Positions 41,238-50,131 of a DNA stretch of 64,000 nt are shown here, one piece after another. How positions within the stretch are numbered: position 1 is the stretch's first letter; every line of letters starts with the position of its first letter. The notes beneath the pieces were generated by a model, which was given only the letters and a program-made list of their open reading frames with translations, did not search any database and was not told the DNA's origin. The stretch comes from VXYL01 sp965199915 (GTDB taxonomy: Bacteria > Pseudomonadota > Gammaproteobacteria > Pseudomonadales > Azotimanducaceae), in the NCBI GenBank assembly GCA_965199915.1, contig OZ241348.1, positions 434,001 through 498,000 on the forward strand. Direction: 5' to 3'. A program made the position numbers and the translations under genes.

Positions 41238-42221
41238 TCACGCGAAATGGCACGCCACGGCGTGGCCGGAACGCGCCTCGCGCCACGCGGGTTCCTCCTT
41301 GGCGCACTCGGCGGCGGCCTTGGGACAACGGGTGCGGAACCGACATCCCGACGGCGGCGAAGCCGGGCTCGGCACTTCGCCTTGCAACAGGATGCGCTCG
41401 CGCCGCGCCTCGGCGCGCGGATCATGCCCCGGCGCGGCCGAGAGCAGCGCCTGCGTGTACGGGTGCAGCGGCGCGGCGTACAGCTCGGCGGCGGGCGCCA
41501 GCTCCACGATCTTGCCGAGATACATGACCGCCACCCGGTCCGCGATGTGGCGCACCAGGGCGAGGTCGTGTGAAATGAAGAGGTAGGTCAGGCGGAAGCG
41601 CTCGCGCAAGTCGGCGAGCAGGTTCACCACCTGCGCTTGGATGGAGACGTCCAGCGCGGCGACCGGTTCGTCGCAAACGATGAACTCGGGTTTCAACGCC
41701 AAAGCGCGCGCCACGCCGACGCGTTGGCGTTGACCGCCGGAAAACTCGTGCGGATATCTGTTCGCGTAGGCCGCCCGTAACCCCACGGACTCCAGCAGCG
41801 CGCCCACCTGCTCGACCAGCGCGCGCCCCTTGGCGATGCCGTGCTCCAACAGCGGTTCGCCGACGATGCTGCCCACGGTCATGCGCGGGTTGAGGCTCTC
41901 CTGCGGGTCTTGAAACACCATCTGCATGCGCCGCCGGAGCAGCCGCAGATGTTTGCCGGCGCTTGTCGTGATGTCCTCGCCGCGGAACAGAACGCGCCCG
42001 GCGGTGATTTGGTGCAGGCGCAGGATGAGGCGCCCGGCGGTGGACTTGCCGCAACCGCTCTCGCCCACCAGACCGAGCGTCTCGCCGGCGTGGATGTGGA
42101 AATCCACGCCGTCGACGGCCTTGACGGCGCCGACTTGCCGCCGCAACACGCCGCGCAGGATGGGAAAGTGCTTGGTCAAGCCCTCCACGCGCAACAGCGG
42201 TTCACCTTGCCGGGCGGTCAT
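41238..42221 (-). CDS. Oligopeptide/dipeptide-type ABC transporter ATPase (DppF-like)
   Basis: A 327-residue ATPase. Walker A is GESGCGKST (~50), the Q-loop MVFQDPQESLNPRM, the signature FSGGQRQRVGVARAL and Walker B FIVCDEPVAALD. The C-terminal oligopeptide-transporter extension has a cysteine cluster (CRFRTRCPKAAAECAKEEP) typical of DppD/DppF/OppF proteins and often binding an Fe-S cluster. ATG 42221 overlaps the upstream DppD-like gene by 20 bp. No DppB/DppC permeases or binding protein are nearby, so the pair must work with components encoded elsewhere. Confidence 0.93.
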   Translation of the reverse strand: MTARQGEPLLRVEGLTKHFPILRGVLRRQVGAVKAVDGVDFHIHAGETLGLVGESGCGKSTAGRLILRLHQITAGRVLFRGEDITTSAGKHLRLLRRRMQMVFQDPQESLNPRMTVGSIVGEPLLEHGIAKGRALVEQVGALLESVGLRAAYANRYPHEFSGGQRQRVGVARALALKPEFIVCDEPVAALDVSIQAQVVNLLADLRERFRLTYLFISHDLALVRHIADRVAVMYLGKIVELAPAAELYAAPLHPYTQALLSAAPGHDPRAEARRERILLQGEVPSPASPPSGCRFRTRCPKAAAECAKEEPAWREARSGHAVACHFA

Positions 42222-43254
42222 CCGCGTCCTCCAGCCAGCAGGCCACCTCGTGCCCGTCGGGCGCCGAGCGAAGCGGTGGATTGTGCTGCCAACAACGCGC
42301 GAACGCGTGCTCGCAACGCGGCGCGAACGGGCACGAGCCGGGCGCTTCGGTGAGGTTTGGCGGCTGTCCGGGAATGCTCGGCAGCCGCCGGTTCCGCTCG
42401 TCGACGCCCGCGCCGCGACCATCCAATCGCGGCAACGTGCCCAAGAGGCCCCGCGTGTACGGATGGCGGGGGCGAAGGTAGATGTCCTCGACGCCGCCAC
42501 GTTCCACCACCAAGCCGCCGTACATCACCATGACGCGATCCGCGAGGCCGGCGACCACGCCGAGATCGTGGGTTATCCACACGATGGCCATGCCAAGCTC
42601 GCGCCGGAGCCGGCGCACGAGATCCAATATTTGCGCCTGCACGGTGACATCGAGCGCGGTCGTCGGCTCGTCGGCGACCAGCACTTTGGGATCGCACGCG
42701 AGCGCGAGCGCGATCATCACCCGTTGCCGCATGCCGCCGGAGAACTGGTGGGGATATTCGCGCAAGCGGTTGGCCGCGGCGGGGATGCCCACAAGTTCCA
42801 ACAGTTCCGCCGCCCGCCGCCACGCCTCGGCCTTGCCGAAGCCGAGATGCGCGCGCAACGGTTCGGCGATCTGGTAGCCCACGGTGAGCACCGGATTCAA
42901 GGACGTCATCGGGTCTTGAAACACGAAGCCGATTTGCGCTCCGCGCACTTGCCGCAACGCATCGCCGTCCAAGCGCATCAAGTCGCGCCCGCCGAGACGC
43001 GCTTTGCCGGAGACGATTTCGGCCGGCGGCGTGGGCAGGAGACCGAGCAAGGAGAGCATGGTGACGCTCTTGCCGGAACCGCTCTCGCCCACGACGCCGA
43101 GCAACTCGCCCTCGTGCAGGCGGAAGCCCACGCCGTTCACGGCATGCACCGCGCCGTCGGCGGTGTGGAAGCGCGTGCGCACATCCTCCACATCGAGCAC
43201 GCATGGCGCGGCGGGCTGCGGCGCCGGCGGCGGGGAAGCGGCGGGCGTGGTCAC
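42202..43254 (-). CDS. Oligopeptide/dipeptide-type ABC transporter ATPase (DppD-like)
   Basis: A 350-residue ATPase. After a Pro/Ala-rich N-terminus come Walker A GESGSGKS, Q-loop FVFQDPMTSLNPVL, signature FSGGMRQRVMIALAL, Walker B VLVADEPTTALD and the C-terminal oligopeptide domain with CPFAPRCEHAFARC. The start is GTG at 43254, overlapping the TGA of a 31-codon small frame (GTGA); an upstream TTG at 43281 is less likely. It forms a coupled pair with the DppF-like gene. Confidence 0.92.
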   Translation of the reverse strand: MTTPAASPPPAPQPAAPCVLDVEDVRTRFHTADGAVHAVNGVGFRLHEGELLGVVGESGSGKSVTMLSLLGLLPTPPAEIVSGKARLGGRDLMRLDGDALRQVRGAQIGFVFQDPMTSLNPVLTVGYQIAEPLRAHLGFGKAEAWRRAAELLELVGIPAAANRLREYPHQFSGGMRQRVMIALALACDPKVLVADEPTTALDVTVQAQILDLVRRLRRELGMAIVWITHDLGVVAGLADRVMVMYGGLVVERGGVEDIYLRPRHPYTRGLLGTLPRLDGRGAGVDERNRRLPSIPGQPPNLTEAPGSCPFAPRCEHAFARCWQHNPPLRSAPDGHEVACWLEDADDRPAR

Positions 43255-43346
43255 TCGCGGATGTCCCCCACTTCGGCCCAACGCGCCCGTTCCATGATGG
43301 CGTCGTCAAGTTGCGGCGAGGCGGTGTGGAAGGGCATGTGCGGCAT
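43251..43346 (-). CDS. Possible 31-residue small protein coupled to the DppD-like gene
   Basis: An ATG at 43346 opens a 31-codon frame (MPHMPFHTAS ... RARWAEVGDIRE) whose TGA overlaps the GTG of the ABC ATPase. The overlap mirrors the coupling used throughout this genome. It is either a genuine small gene, a leader peptide setting ATPase translation, or the C-terminal relic of a permease. No homology was recognised. Confidence 0.4.
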   Translation of the reverse strand: MPHMPFHTASPQLDDAIMERARWAEVGDIRE

Positions 43347-43406
43347 TGTTCCGGCGGCAGAGGCGCGCAGTGTATCGCCTTGGCCGAAGAGCGGGGTGTG
43401 CCGCTC

Positions 43407-44777
43407 TCAAACCGTCGAGGTCAGCGCGTCCAGCGCCACCGTGGCGAGGCCCAGGACGAGAAAGAAGCCGCACATGTCGGTGACGGTGGTGAGCACCGGG
43501 CCGGAAGCCACCGCCGGGTCCGCGCCGAGCCGTTTGAGCAGCAGCGGCACGGTGCCGCCGATGGACACCGCCACCAGCGTGTTGAGCGCCAGCGCGCCCG
43601 CCACCACCACGCCGAGGGGCACGCTGCCTTTCCACAGCCACGCGGCGACGCCGAGCAGCAGGCCAAGGGCGATGCCGTTCAGCACACCCACTTTCGCCTC
43701 CTGCCACCAAACGCGCAGCGCGTCGCGCGGCCCCACCACGCCCAAGGTGAGCTCGCGCATGCTCACCGCCACCGCCTGGTTGCCGGAGCAACCGCTCATG
43801 TCGGACACGATGGGCAGGAACACGGCCAGCGCGATCACCGCCGCCAACGTCTCCTCGAACGCCGCGATGACGCTGACCGAGATCATGTTCAGGACGATGT
43901 TGATGGAAAGCCAAGAGAGGCGCCTGCGGGAACGGGCCCCGAGCGGCATGCTGCGCAGCTCCTCTCCCGCGACGATGCCGAGGGACTTGCGCTGGTCGTC
44001 TGCGGCCTGCTCGACGAGGGCGTCGTCCACGTGCGCCCGCTCCACCACGCCGAGCAAAGCGCCGGCGTCGTCGGTGACCGGCAGCGACAACACCTCGGCC
44101 TCCTCCAAGCAGGCGTCCACGGTGGCGAGATCCGCTTGCGCGTTCACCGCCGTCGGCCGGCGCATCAGGCGCGCCAAAGGCGCGTTCGGCGGCGCCGCTA
44201 TCAGATCGCGCGTGCGCGCCATGCCGACCAGCGTGCCGTTCTCCACCACATAGCAGTATTGCAACAGCCGTTGCGAAAGACTGCGCTCGCCAGAGGCAAG
44301 CGCGCCGAGCGCTTCGCGCGCGGTGGCGGTGCCGGGGAACGCGAGACATTCGCGCACCATCAAGCCGCCGGCGGTGTCGGCGTCGTGGCGCAGCAGTTCC
44401 CGCGCCGTCGCCGCGGACTCGGGCGACATCGCGCCCAGAATGCCGTCCATCTCGGCGTCCTCCACCTCGGCGAGCACGTCGGCTTGCTCGTGGCTCGGCA
44501 ACGCCGCGACGATGGAGGCCGCATCGCTGGTGGGCAGCGCTTCGATCAAATCGGCGGCCACCTCGTCCGGCACGTCTTCAATGAACCCGGCGGCGGTCTC
44601 CGGCGCCAAGGCCGTCAACACGGCGTGGCGTTCGGCATCGTCCAAGCGGAACATGGCGCGCACCACATCCGGCCCGGCGAGCGTGGCCAAGTAGGAATCT
44701 ATGGCGGCGCGGTCCGTGGCGACGAGGTGTTTCAGCCGCGCCGCGGGTTCTCTGCCGCCTGCGTCCAACGTTCGCAC
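43407..44777 (-). CDS. mgtE: Magnesium transporter MgtE
   Basis: A 456-residue Mg2+ channel/transporter. The N-terminal superhelical domain (residues ~1-125, with FIEDVPDEVAADLIEALP) is followed by a CBS pair (~130-250: AGGLMVRECLAFPGTAT ... VERAHVDDAL) and five transmembrane helices (~285-456). The pore region contains PIVSDMSGCSGNQAVAVSMREL, the family hallmark. Length and domain order are normal. It is the first gene of a leftward set with the ABC ATPases, but function gives no obvious link. No M-box riboswitch was recognised upstream. Confidence 0.94.
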   Translation of the reverse strand: MRTLDAGGREPAARLKHLVATDRAAIDSYLATLAGPDVVRAMFRLDDAERHAVLTALAPETAAGFIEDVPDEVAADLIEALPTSDAASIVAALPSHEQADVLAEVEDAEMDGILGAMSPESAATARELLRHDADTAGGLMVRECLAFPGTATAREALGALASGERSLSQRLLQYCYVVENGTLVGMARTRDLIAAPPNAPLARLMRRPTAVNAQADLATVDACLEEAEVLSLPVTDDAGALLGVVERAHVDDALVEQAADDQRKSLGIVAGEELRSMPLGARSRRRLSWLSINIVLNMISVSVIAAFEETLAAVIALAVFLPIVSDMSGCSGNQAVAVSMRELTLGVVGPRDALRVWWQEAKVGVLNGIALGLLLGVAAWLWKGSVPLGVVVAGALALNTLVAVSIGGTVPLLLKRLGADPAVASGPVLTTVTDMCGFFLVLGLATVALDALTSTV

Positions 44778-44907
44778 ATCAACTCCTTGTCCGGGGCTCG
44801 GCGCGCATTATGGCGGCGCGCACCGCGCTCGCCGCCACACGACGGCCAGCGCGAGTCGTTATACTTCGGGCCTCGCTTGTGGCGAACGGCGCTTGCGGGC
44901 GCGCAAA

Positions 44908-45492
44908 ATGGCCGAATTGCCGAACAACGGGAGCGTTCGCGACTTGGGCGCCGTGCCTGCCGAGCGGTTGCGCGAGGAGGTCGACCGATTGGCGCCGGCG
45001 GCGTGGCGCGAGGATGCGTCGCGGCAGGCGTGCTTCGATGTCCACCGCGACACGCAGTCGGTGGTGATCCTGTTTGTCGATGTGGAGCGGTGGCCGCGCC
45101 TCGTGGTGCGCCGTGCGCCGGGGTGGGTACACCTTGGCGGTGCCGCCGAGGCGCTGGCGAACGTCGTCATCAACGCCAACTACGCGGTGGGCGGTTTGGT
45201 GCTGCGGGCGATGGTGGTGCGCCTGCCGGCGCGAGCGCGGATCGCGCCGCACCGAGACCAGCACGACTCCTTCCGCCGCAGCCATCGCATCCACGTTCCC
45301 CTAGCCACCAATCCCCGGGTGCGTTTTCACGTGGATGGCGTGCCGCACTCCCTGGCGACCGGGCGCGCCTTCGAGATCAACAACCAAAAGCCCCACTCGG
45401 TGATGAACAACGGCGCCACCGACCGCGTCCACTTCATCTTCGACTACCTGCCGCCGGCGCAACTCGCGGCGCCGGACTTGGCGCGAGCGTAG
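44908..45492 (+). CDS. Aspartyl/asparaginyl beta-hydroxylase-like dioxygenase
   Basis: A 194-residue cupin-fold Fe(II)/2-oxoglutarate oxygenase. The metal site is HRD in APHRDQHDSF (~115-124) with a distal His in NNQKPHSVMN (~155); RSHRIHVPL and the FEINNQ strand are typical of the Asp_Arg_Hydrox family. It precedes the TPR-sulfotransferase with only 5 bp between stop and start, an arrangement that suggests a joint role in protein or small-molecule modification. The substrate is unknown. Confidence 0.85.
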   Translation: MAELPNNGSVRDLGAVPAERLREEVDRLAPAAWREDASRQACFDVHRDTQSVVILFVDVERWPRLVVRRAPGWVHLGGAAEALANVVINANYAVGGLVLRAMVVRLPARARIAPHRDQHDSFRRSHRIHVPLATNPRVRFHVDGVPHSLATGRAFEINNQKPHSVMNNGATDRVHFIFDYLPPAQLAAPDLARA

Positions 45493-45497
45493 CGGCG

Positions 45498-47507
45498 TTG
45501 CCCCCCGCCAACGACATTGCCGTCGCCGTGCGGGCGCTGCGCGCCAACCGGCCGGCGCAAGCGGAGGCGCTCTGCCGCGAACATCTGCGCGAGCATCCCG
45601 GCAGCGTGCGCCACCGCGCGCTGCTCGGCCGGGCGCTGGCGAAGCAAGACCGGCTCGGCGAGGCGGAGAACGAGTTGCGCCGCGCCCTCGAGCTCGCGCC
45701 GGACCACGCGGTGCTCCATGAGGATCTGGGCACCGTGTGCCTCCTCGCCGGTCGCCACGAGGAAGCGGCGACGCGGCTGCGGCGGGCAATCGCCTTGGCC
45801 CCGGATGCGCCGCAGGCGCACAAGAAACTCGGCACCGTCCTCGCCGCGCTTGGCCGCGGCCGCGAGGCGGATGGCCACTTCGAGGCGTTTTTCGACCGCG
45901 ATCCCAGCGCCGGAAAAGTGGCGGAGGGCGCGCATCACCTGCGCGCCGGGCGTTACCGGGAGGCGGGCGCCTGCCTGCGCCAAGTGTTGCAGACACAACC
46001 TGAAAACGTGAGCGCCATGCGGCACTTGGCGGTGGTTTGCTGGCGCGGCGAGGACAACCTGTCCGACGCCGAGGCTTGGTTGCGCAAAGCCACTTCGCTG
46101 GCGCCGGATTTCGCTGCCGCGTGGATGACCCTCGGCCGCGTGTGTCTGGAACGCGACAAGCACATGGACGCCATAGCCGCGTATCGACAGGCGGTGGAGG
46201 CGCAGCCGCGCAACGCCGCCGCGTGGGCCGGGCTTGGCGGCGCCTACGCGCGCGCGAGCTACCCGCGCCCGAGCATCGACGCCTACCGCCGCTCCTTGGA
46301 ACTGCAGCCGAACGCGCCCGGCGTGTGGTTGAGCCACGCCCACGCGCTCAAGACCGTTGGCGACCGCGACGCCGCGCTGGCGGCGTATCGCGCCGCGGTG
46401 CGGCAGCGGCCCCGCTTCGGCGAAGCCTACTGGAGCATGGCGAACCTCAAGGTGTTTCGCTTCGAACCGGACGAGGTGCGGGCGATGGAACGCCAGCTGG
46501 CCGCCGCGGACTTGAGCGACAGCGAAACGGTCCACTTTCGCTTCGCCCTCGGCAAAGCCCACGAAGACATGGGCGACTTCGACACCGCGTGGGGCCACTA
46601 CGACGCCGGCAACCGCGCGCAGCGCCCGCGCGTTCGCCACGATCCATTGCAGATGGAACGTCGCCACGAGGACATCGTGGAGGTCTTCAACGAAACGTTC
46701 CTCAAGGCCCACGCGAACCAAGGCGACGCGCGCGCCGATCCGATCTTCATCGTCGGGCTGCCGCGATCCGGCTCCACGCTGGTGGAGCAGATCCTCGCCA
46801 GCCACAGCCAGGTGGAAGGCACCTCCGAACTGCCCGTTCTCGGGCGGGTGGCCACGTCGGTTGGACGCTACCGCGCGGATGGCGCGCGGTTTCCCCAAGC
46901 GGCGCGGGCGCTGCGCGGTCGGGATTGGCTCGGCTACGGGCGTCAATACCTGGAGCATGCCCGCCGCCACCGGCAGACGGACAAGCCGTTCTTCACGGAC
47001 AAGATGCCGAACAACTTTCCGCTCATCGGCTTTCTGCGCCTCATCCTGCCGAACGCCAAGATCATCGACGCCCGCCGCCACCCGCTGGACGCCTGCCTCG
47101 GCTGCTACAAGCAGCTGTTCGCGAGCGGTCAGGCCTTCACCTACGACTTGGAGGATCTGGCGCACTACTACCAACAGTACGACCGGCTCATGCGACACTG
47201 GAACGCGGTGTTTCCCGACGCGGTGCTCACCGTCTACTACGAGGACACCGTGACGGATCTGCAAACCCAAGTGCGCCGCCTGCTAGCCCATTGCGAGCTG
47301 CCGTTCGAGGCGGCCTGCCTGCGCTTTTTCGAAACCAAGCGCGAGGTGAAAACGGCCAGCGCGGAGCAGGTGCGGCAACCCATCTACATGGACGCGCTGG
47401 GCAAATGGCGCGCCTACGCCGGCCACGTCGACTGGCTGCGCGAGGAGCTCGCGCCGGTGCTGGACGCCTTGCCGGAGAGCGTGCGGCGCGCCGCGCACGC
47501 CGGCTAG
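45498..47507 (+). CDS. TPR-repeat sulfotransferase
   Basis: A 669-residue two-domain protein. Residues ~1-390 are about ten tetratricopeptide repeats (for instance AENELRRALELAPDHAVLHEDLG). Residues ~415-669 are a sulfotransferase: the PAPS 5'-phosphosulfate loop PIFIVGLPRSGSTLVEQILASH, the 3'-phosphate region RHPLDACLGCYKQL, and YEDTVTDLQTQVRRLL. No ATG fits; TTG at 45498 is the likely start. Such proteins are widespread in marine and symbiotic bacteria, with unknown acceptors. It is coupled with the upstream hydroxylase. Confidence 0.9.
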   Translation: MPPANDIAVAVRALRANRPAQAEALCREHLREHPGSVRHRALLGRALAKQDRLGEAENELRRALELAPDHAVLHEDLGTVCLLAGRHEEAATRLRRAIALAPDAPQAHKKLGTVLAALGRGREADGHFEAFFDRDPSAGKVAEGAHHLRAGRYREAGACLRQVLQTQPENVSAMRHLAVVCWRGEDNLSDAEAWLRKATSLAPDFAAAWMTLGRVCLERDKHMDAIAAYRQAVEAQPRNAAAWAGLGGAYARASYPRPSIDAYRRSLELQPNAPGVWLSHAHALKTVGDRDAALAAYRAAVRQRPRFGEAYWSMANLKVFRFEPDEVRAMERQLAAADLSDSETVHFRFALGKAHEDMGDFDTAWGHYDAGNRAQRPRVRHDPLQMERRHEDIVEVFNETFLKAHANQGDARADPIFIVGLPRSGSTLVEQILASHSQVEGTSELPVLGRVATSVGRYRADGARFPQAARALRGRDWLGYGRQYLEHARRHRQTDKPFFTDKMPNNFPLIGFLRLILPNAKIIDARRHPLDACLGCYKQLFASGQAFTYDLEDLAHYYQQYDRLMRHWNAVFPDAVLTVYYEDTVTDLQTQVRRLLAHCELPFEAACLRFFETKREVKTASAEQVRQPIYMDALGKWRAYAGHVDWLREELAPVLDALPESVRRAAHAG

Positions 47508-47629
47508 GCGGACGCAAGCCCCGGCACCGCCTTGCGCGTGGCGCTCCGTTGACGTTTTGCGCGCCCGCTTGCACCGCGCGGGGCAAAGCGCACACACTAG
47601 CGGCCCCACCCGTTGCTACGGAACAACCG

Positions 47630-48400
47630 ATGCCCCAGTTCTGCAAGGTCGACAAAGCCGACCACATCATGACCGTCACTCTGAACCGCCCGGAGCGCTT
47701 GAACGCGCTGCACCCGCCGGCCAACGCCGAGCTCGGCGAGGTGTTCGACGACTACGCCGCCGACCCGGACATGTGGGTGGCCATCGTCACCGGCGAAGGC
47801 CGCGGCTTTTCCGCCGGCAACGATCTGCGCTACCAAGCCGAAGGCGGCGAACGCGTGCCGACGCCGCGGGGTTTTGGCGGCCTGACCGCGCGCTTCGACC
47901 TCGCCAAACCCGTGTACGCCGCGGTGAACGGCGTGGCGATGGGCGGCGGCTTCGAGATCGCGCTAGCCTGCGACATCATCATCGCCTCCGAAAACGCCGT
48001 GTTCGCGTTGCCGGAGCCGAAGGTGGGGTTGGCGGCGTTGGCCGGAGGCCTGCAACGGCTGCCGCGGCAGATCGGCAGCAAGCGCGCCCTCGGCATGATC
48101 CTCACCGGCCGCCACGTGCCCGCCCAGGAGGGCTACGAGCTCGGCTTCGTCAACGCCGTCGTGCCGCCGGACGAGCTCATGAAGGAGACCCGGCGCTGGG
48201 TGGAGATGACGTTGGCGTGCGCGCCGCTCTCCATCCGCGCCAGCAAAGACGTGGTGTACCGGAGCTTGAGCATGGGCTCCTTGGAGGAGTCCATGAAGGT
48301 GCGCTACGAATCCGTGGCGACCCTCTCAAGCAGCCAGGACTTCATCGAAGGCCCGCGCGCGTTCGCGGAGAAGCGTCCGCCGAATTGGCAGGGCAGGTAG
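47630..48400 (+). CDS. Enoyl-CoA hydratase/isomerase family protein
   Basis: A 256-residue crotonase-fold enzyme. TLNRPERLNALHPPAN and GEGRGFSAGNDLRY form the CoA-binding and first oxyanion-hole region, VNGVAMGGGFEIALACDI the second, and ALPEPKVGLAALAGGLQRLPR carries the glutamate-bearing catalytic segment. The first catalytic Glu position can be checked only by alignment. Typical length. It is probably involved in acyl-CoA breakdown. It lies ~120 bp after the sulfotransferase, likely with its own promoter. Confidence 0.92.
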   Translation: MPQFCKVDKADHIMTVTLNRPERLNALHPPANAELGEVFDDYAADPDMWVAIVTGEGRGFSAGNDLRYQAEGGERVPTPRGFGGLTARFDLAKPVYAAVNGVAMGGGFEIALACDIIIASENAVFALPEPKVGLAALAGGLQRLPRQIGSKRALGMILTGRHVPAQEGYELGFVNAVVPPDELMKETRRWVEMTLACAPLSIRASKDVVYRSLSMGSLEESMKVRYESVATLSSSQDFIEGPRAFAEKRPPNWQGR

Positions 48401-48418
48401 GGCGACGGGAGCGGACGC

Positions 48419-48967
48419 CTAGCGTACGGCGGTGAGCGGAATGTGTACTTCCGGCGCGTTCTCGGCGAAGCGGATGCTGATGGTGAACTTCTCGCCGGCG
48501 CGCGTGTAGCGAAGCGTGGACATCGTCGCCCCTTCGCTGACGGCCTTGAAGGAGACGGTGTTCTCGCCAAGCTCGTCGAGCGCGAACACCGCCGGCGCCG
48601 GCGTGCGCGGCTTGAATCCGGGATCCCACTGCTGCAGGCGCAGCCGCAAGGTGCCTTCCTCCTCCTCAATGACGATCACCTCCACCATGCTCGTCTTGTC
48701 GTCGCCGGTCATGCGCACCATCGCTTGAATGGAACCGGCCTTCGGCGTCGTCCAGTTCTCCTCCAGCTCGCCCGCCCCGGCGGGACCGGCCCAAGTGCCG
48801 GTCATCCAAGCCAGAGCGGAAACGGAAGGCGCGGACTCGGCCGCGGCGGCCTCCTCGGCCTCGGACGCGGCGGTGGCCGTGACGAAGCAAATGGCGCAGG
48901 CGCATATCGCGGCGTAAGTCGCGGCCGCTCGCGTGCGCGACCGGCCCCAAGGGTGTTGGTTGATCAT
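48419..48967 (-). CDS. Secreted DUF6265-like protein
   Basis: A ~182-residue protein with a hydrophobic N-terminal signal (AATYAAICACAICFVTATAA). The mature part begins with an Ala/Glu-rich linker and then LAWMTGTWAG ... LEENWTTPKAGSIQAMVRM, the opening of the DUF6265 beta-barrel-like domain. It continues with alternating strands to the C-terminus. A longer in-frame start at 49030 is less likely because the signal peptide would be buried. Function unknown; periplasmic by prediction. Confidence 0.75.
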   Translation of the reverse strand: MINQHPWGRSRTRAAATYAAICACAICFVTATAASEAEEAAAAESAPSVSALAWMTGTWAGPAGAGELEENWTTPKAGSIQAMVRMTGDDKTSMVEVIVIEEEEGTLRLRLQQWDPGFKPRTPAPAVFALDELGENTVSFKAVSEGATMSTLRYTRAGEKFTISIRFAENAPEVHIPLTAVR

Positions 48968-49129
48968 CTTGTATCCAATTTGACCCAGTTTGACGATGTG
49001 GAGCATGACCGATCGCGGCGCACCGAACAAGCGGCGCGCTCGCTTGACGTCCGCAAGGCGGACAGCAACCGCCGTGGAGGTATTACGAGGAGGCCAAAGA
49101 TTCTCGGCTGAGCAAAACCGAGGGAGGAT

Positions 49130-50131
49130 TCAGACGGACCAGCCTCTGAGCTCGTTGGCCTCGTCGACGAAGCGCCGCGCCGGGTGATCGCGGCTGTTTG
49201 GCGGCAACGCCAAGCGTGGTCGCAACATACGCCGAAACTCCGGCATGCCACCATCGTGGCCCTCCTCCTCCAGCACCTGCGCCATAGTGTAGTTGACGTG
49301 GGTGCGAAACGCCGCGTCGAACGTGACCAACGCGCCATCGTAGGCGCGGTGGTGCAAGGCGCACAGCGCGACGCCGTTGTCGGTGCCGTCCGTGCTCTTG
49401 GTATGGGCGGCCGGCAGAATGTGGGCGGCGTCCAGCAGGCGCAGCTGGATGCCGCACATGGCGCAGCTATGGCCGTAGGCGACCAGTACACGATTGCGAA
49501 AATCGCTCGCGCGCAGCGCTCGCTTCGCGGCGAGCACGGCATGGCGGCGGGGTTCGGCAATCACCTCGTTCACCTGCGTATCAGCTACGCGCCCTTGACC
49601 GCCGCCTAGCTGCTGCAGCATCTCGATCTCGGCATCGACTTCTCCGCAGTCGTGGAGCTTCTCCAGGTTGGCAATGTAGGTGGCAAGGAGGTCCGGGCGG
49701 AACGCCACCGCGAGTTCCTTGTTGCCCTTGTTGTGGATGGCGAGTCCATTCGCTACCGCGTTGTCCAGCGCGGCTTCTCTTAGCTGAATGGAAGCGGAGG
49801 AGCCGATTGGCCCTTGGTGCTTGCGCACGTCGAAGCCGACGAACACCTCGCGCTCGTCGTTCCAGCCGAGAATCAACGTCTTGTCGCTCCCCACGCGCTG
49901 GAACTCGTCGACGCGGGTTACCTGAATCCGCCACTCGTCGAGCGGCCGATTCTCGCCGCCTCGGGTAAGGTTCCAGATGTAAACGCGAACGACGATGCGC
50001 TGCTCGTCGCGAAAGACCGAATAGCGCATCGGATGCTCGCTGGCGGACGGCAGGCGGAGGTAGCGCCAGCCACCTTCGATGATCGCCCGCTCCACCCTCG
50101 CAAGCAGTTGCTGCTTGGACAACCGCACCAT
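49130..50131 (-). CDS. HNH restriction endonuclease (type II-like)
   Basis: A 333-residue protein. Residues ~1-180 have no recognised family but show a mixed alpha/beta region with RIVVRVYIWNLTRGGENRP. The C-terminal HNH domain (~235-290) has CAMCGIQLRLLDAAHILPAA and NGVALCALHHRAYDGALVTF, with AHI as the metal-binding His and the paired CxxC/CxxH ligands. Its ATG shares a base with the TGA of the upstream DNA methyltransferase. This tight coupling and order identify a methyltransferase-endonuclease restriction pair. The recognition sequence cannot be read from the protein. Confidence 0.87.
   Translation of the reverse strand: MVRLSKQQLLARVERAIIEGGWRYLRLPSASEHPMRYSVFRDEQRIVVRVYIWNLTRGGENRPLDEWRIQVTRVDEFQRVGSDKTLILGWNDEREVFVGFDVRKHQGPIGSSASIQLREAALDNAVANGLAIHNKGNKELAVAFRPDLLATYIANLEKLHDCGEVDAEIEMLQQLGGGQGRVADTQVNEVIAEPRRHAVLAAKRALRASDFRNRVLVAYGHSCAMCGIQLRLLDAAHILPAAHTKSTDGTDNGVALCALHHRAYDGALVTFDAAFRTHVNYTMAQVLEEEGHDGGMPEFRRMLRPRLALPPNSRDHPARRFVDEANELRGWSV

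Noticed and set aside
44778..44907. M-box magnesium riboswitch upstream of mgtE
   Set aside because: Only 130 bp lie there and no conserved M-box core could be recognised by eye.
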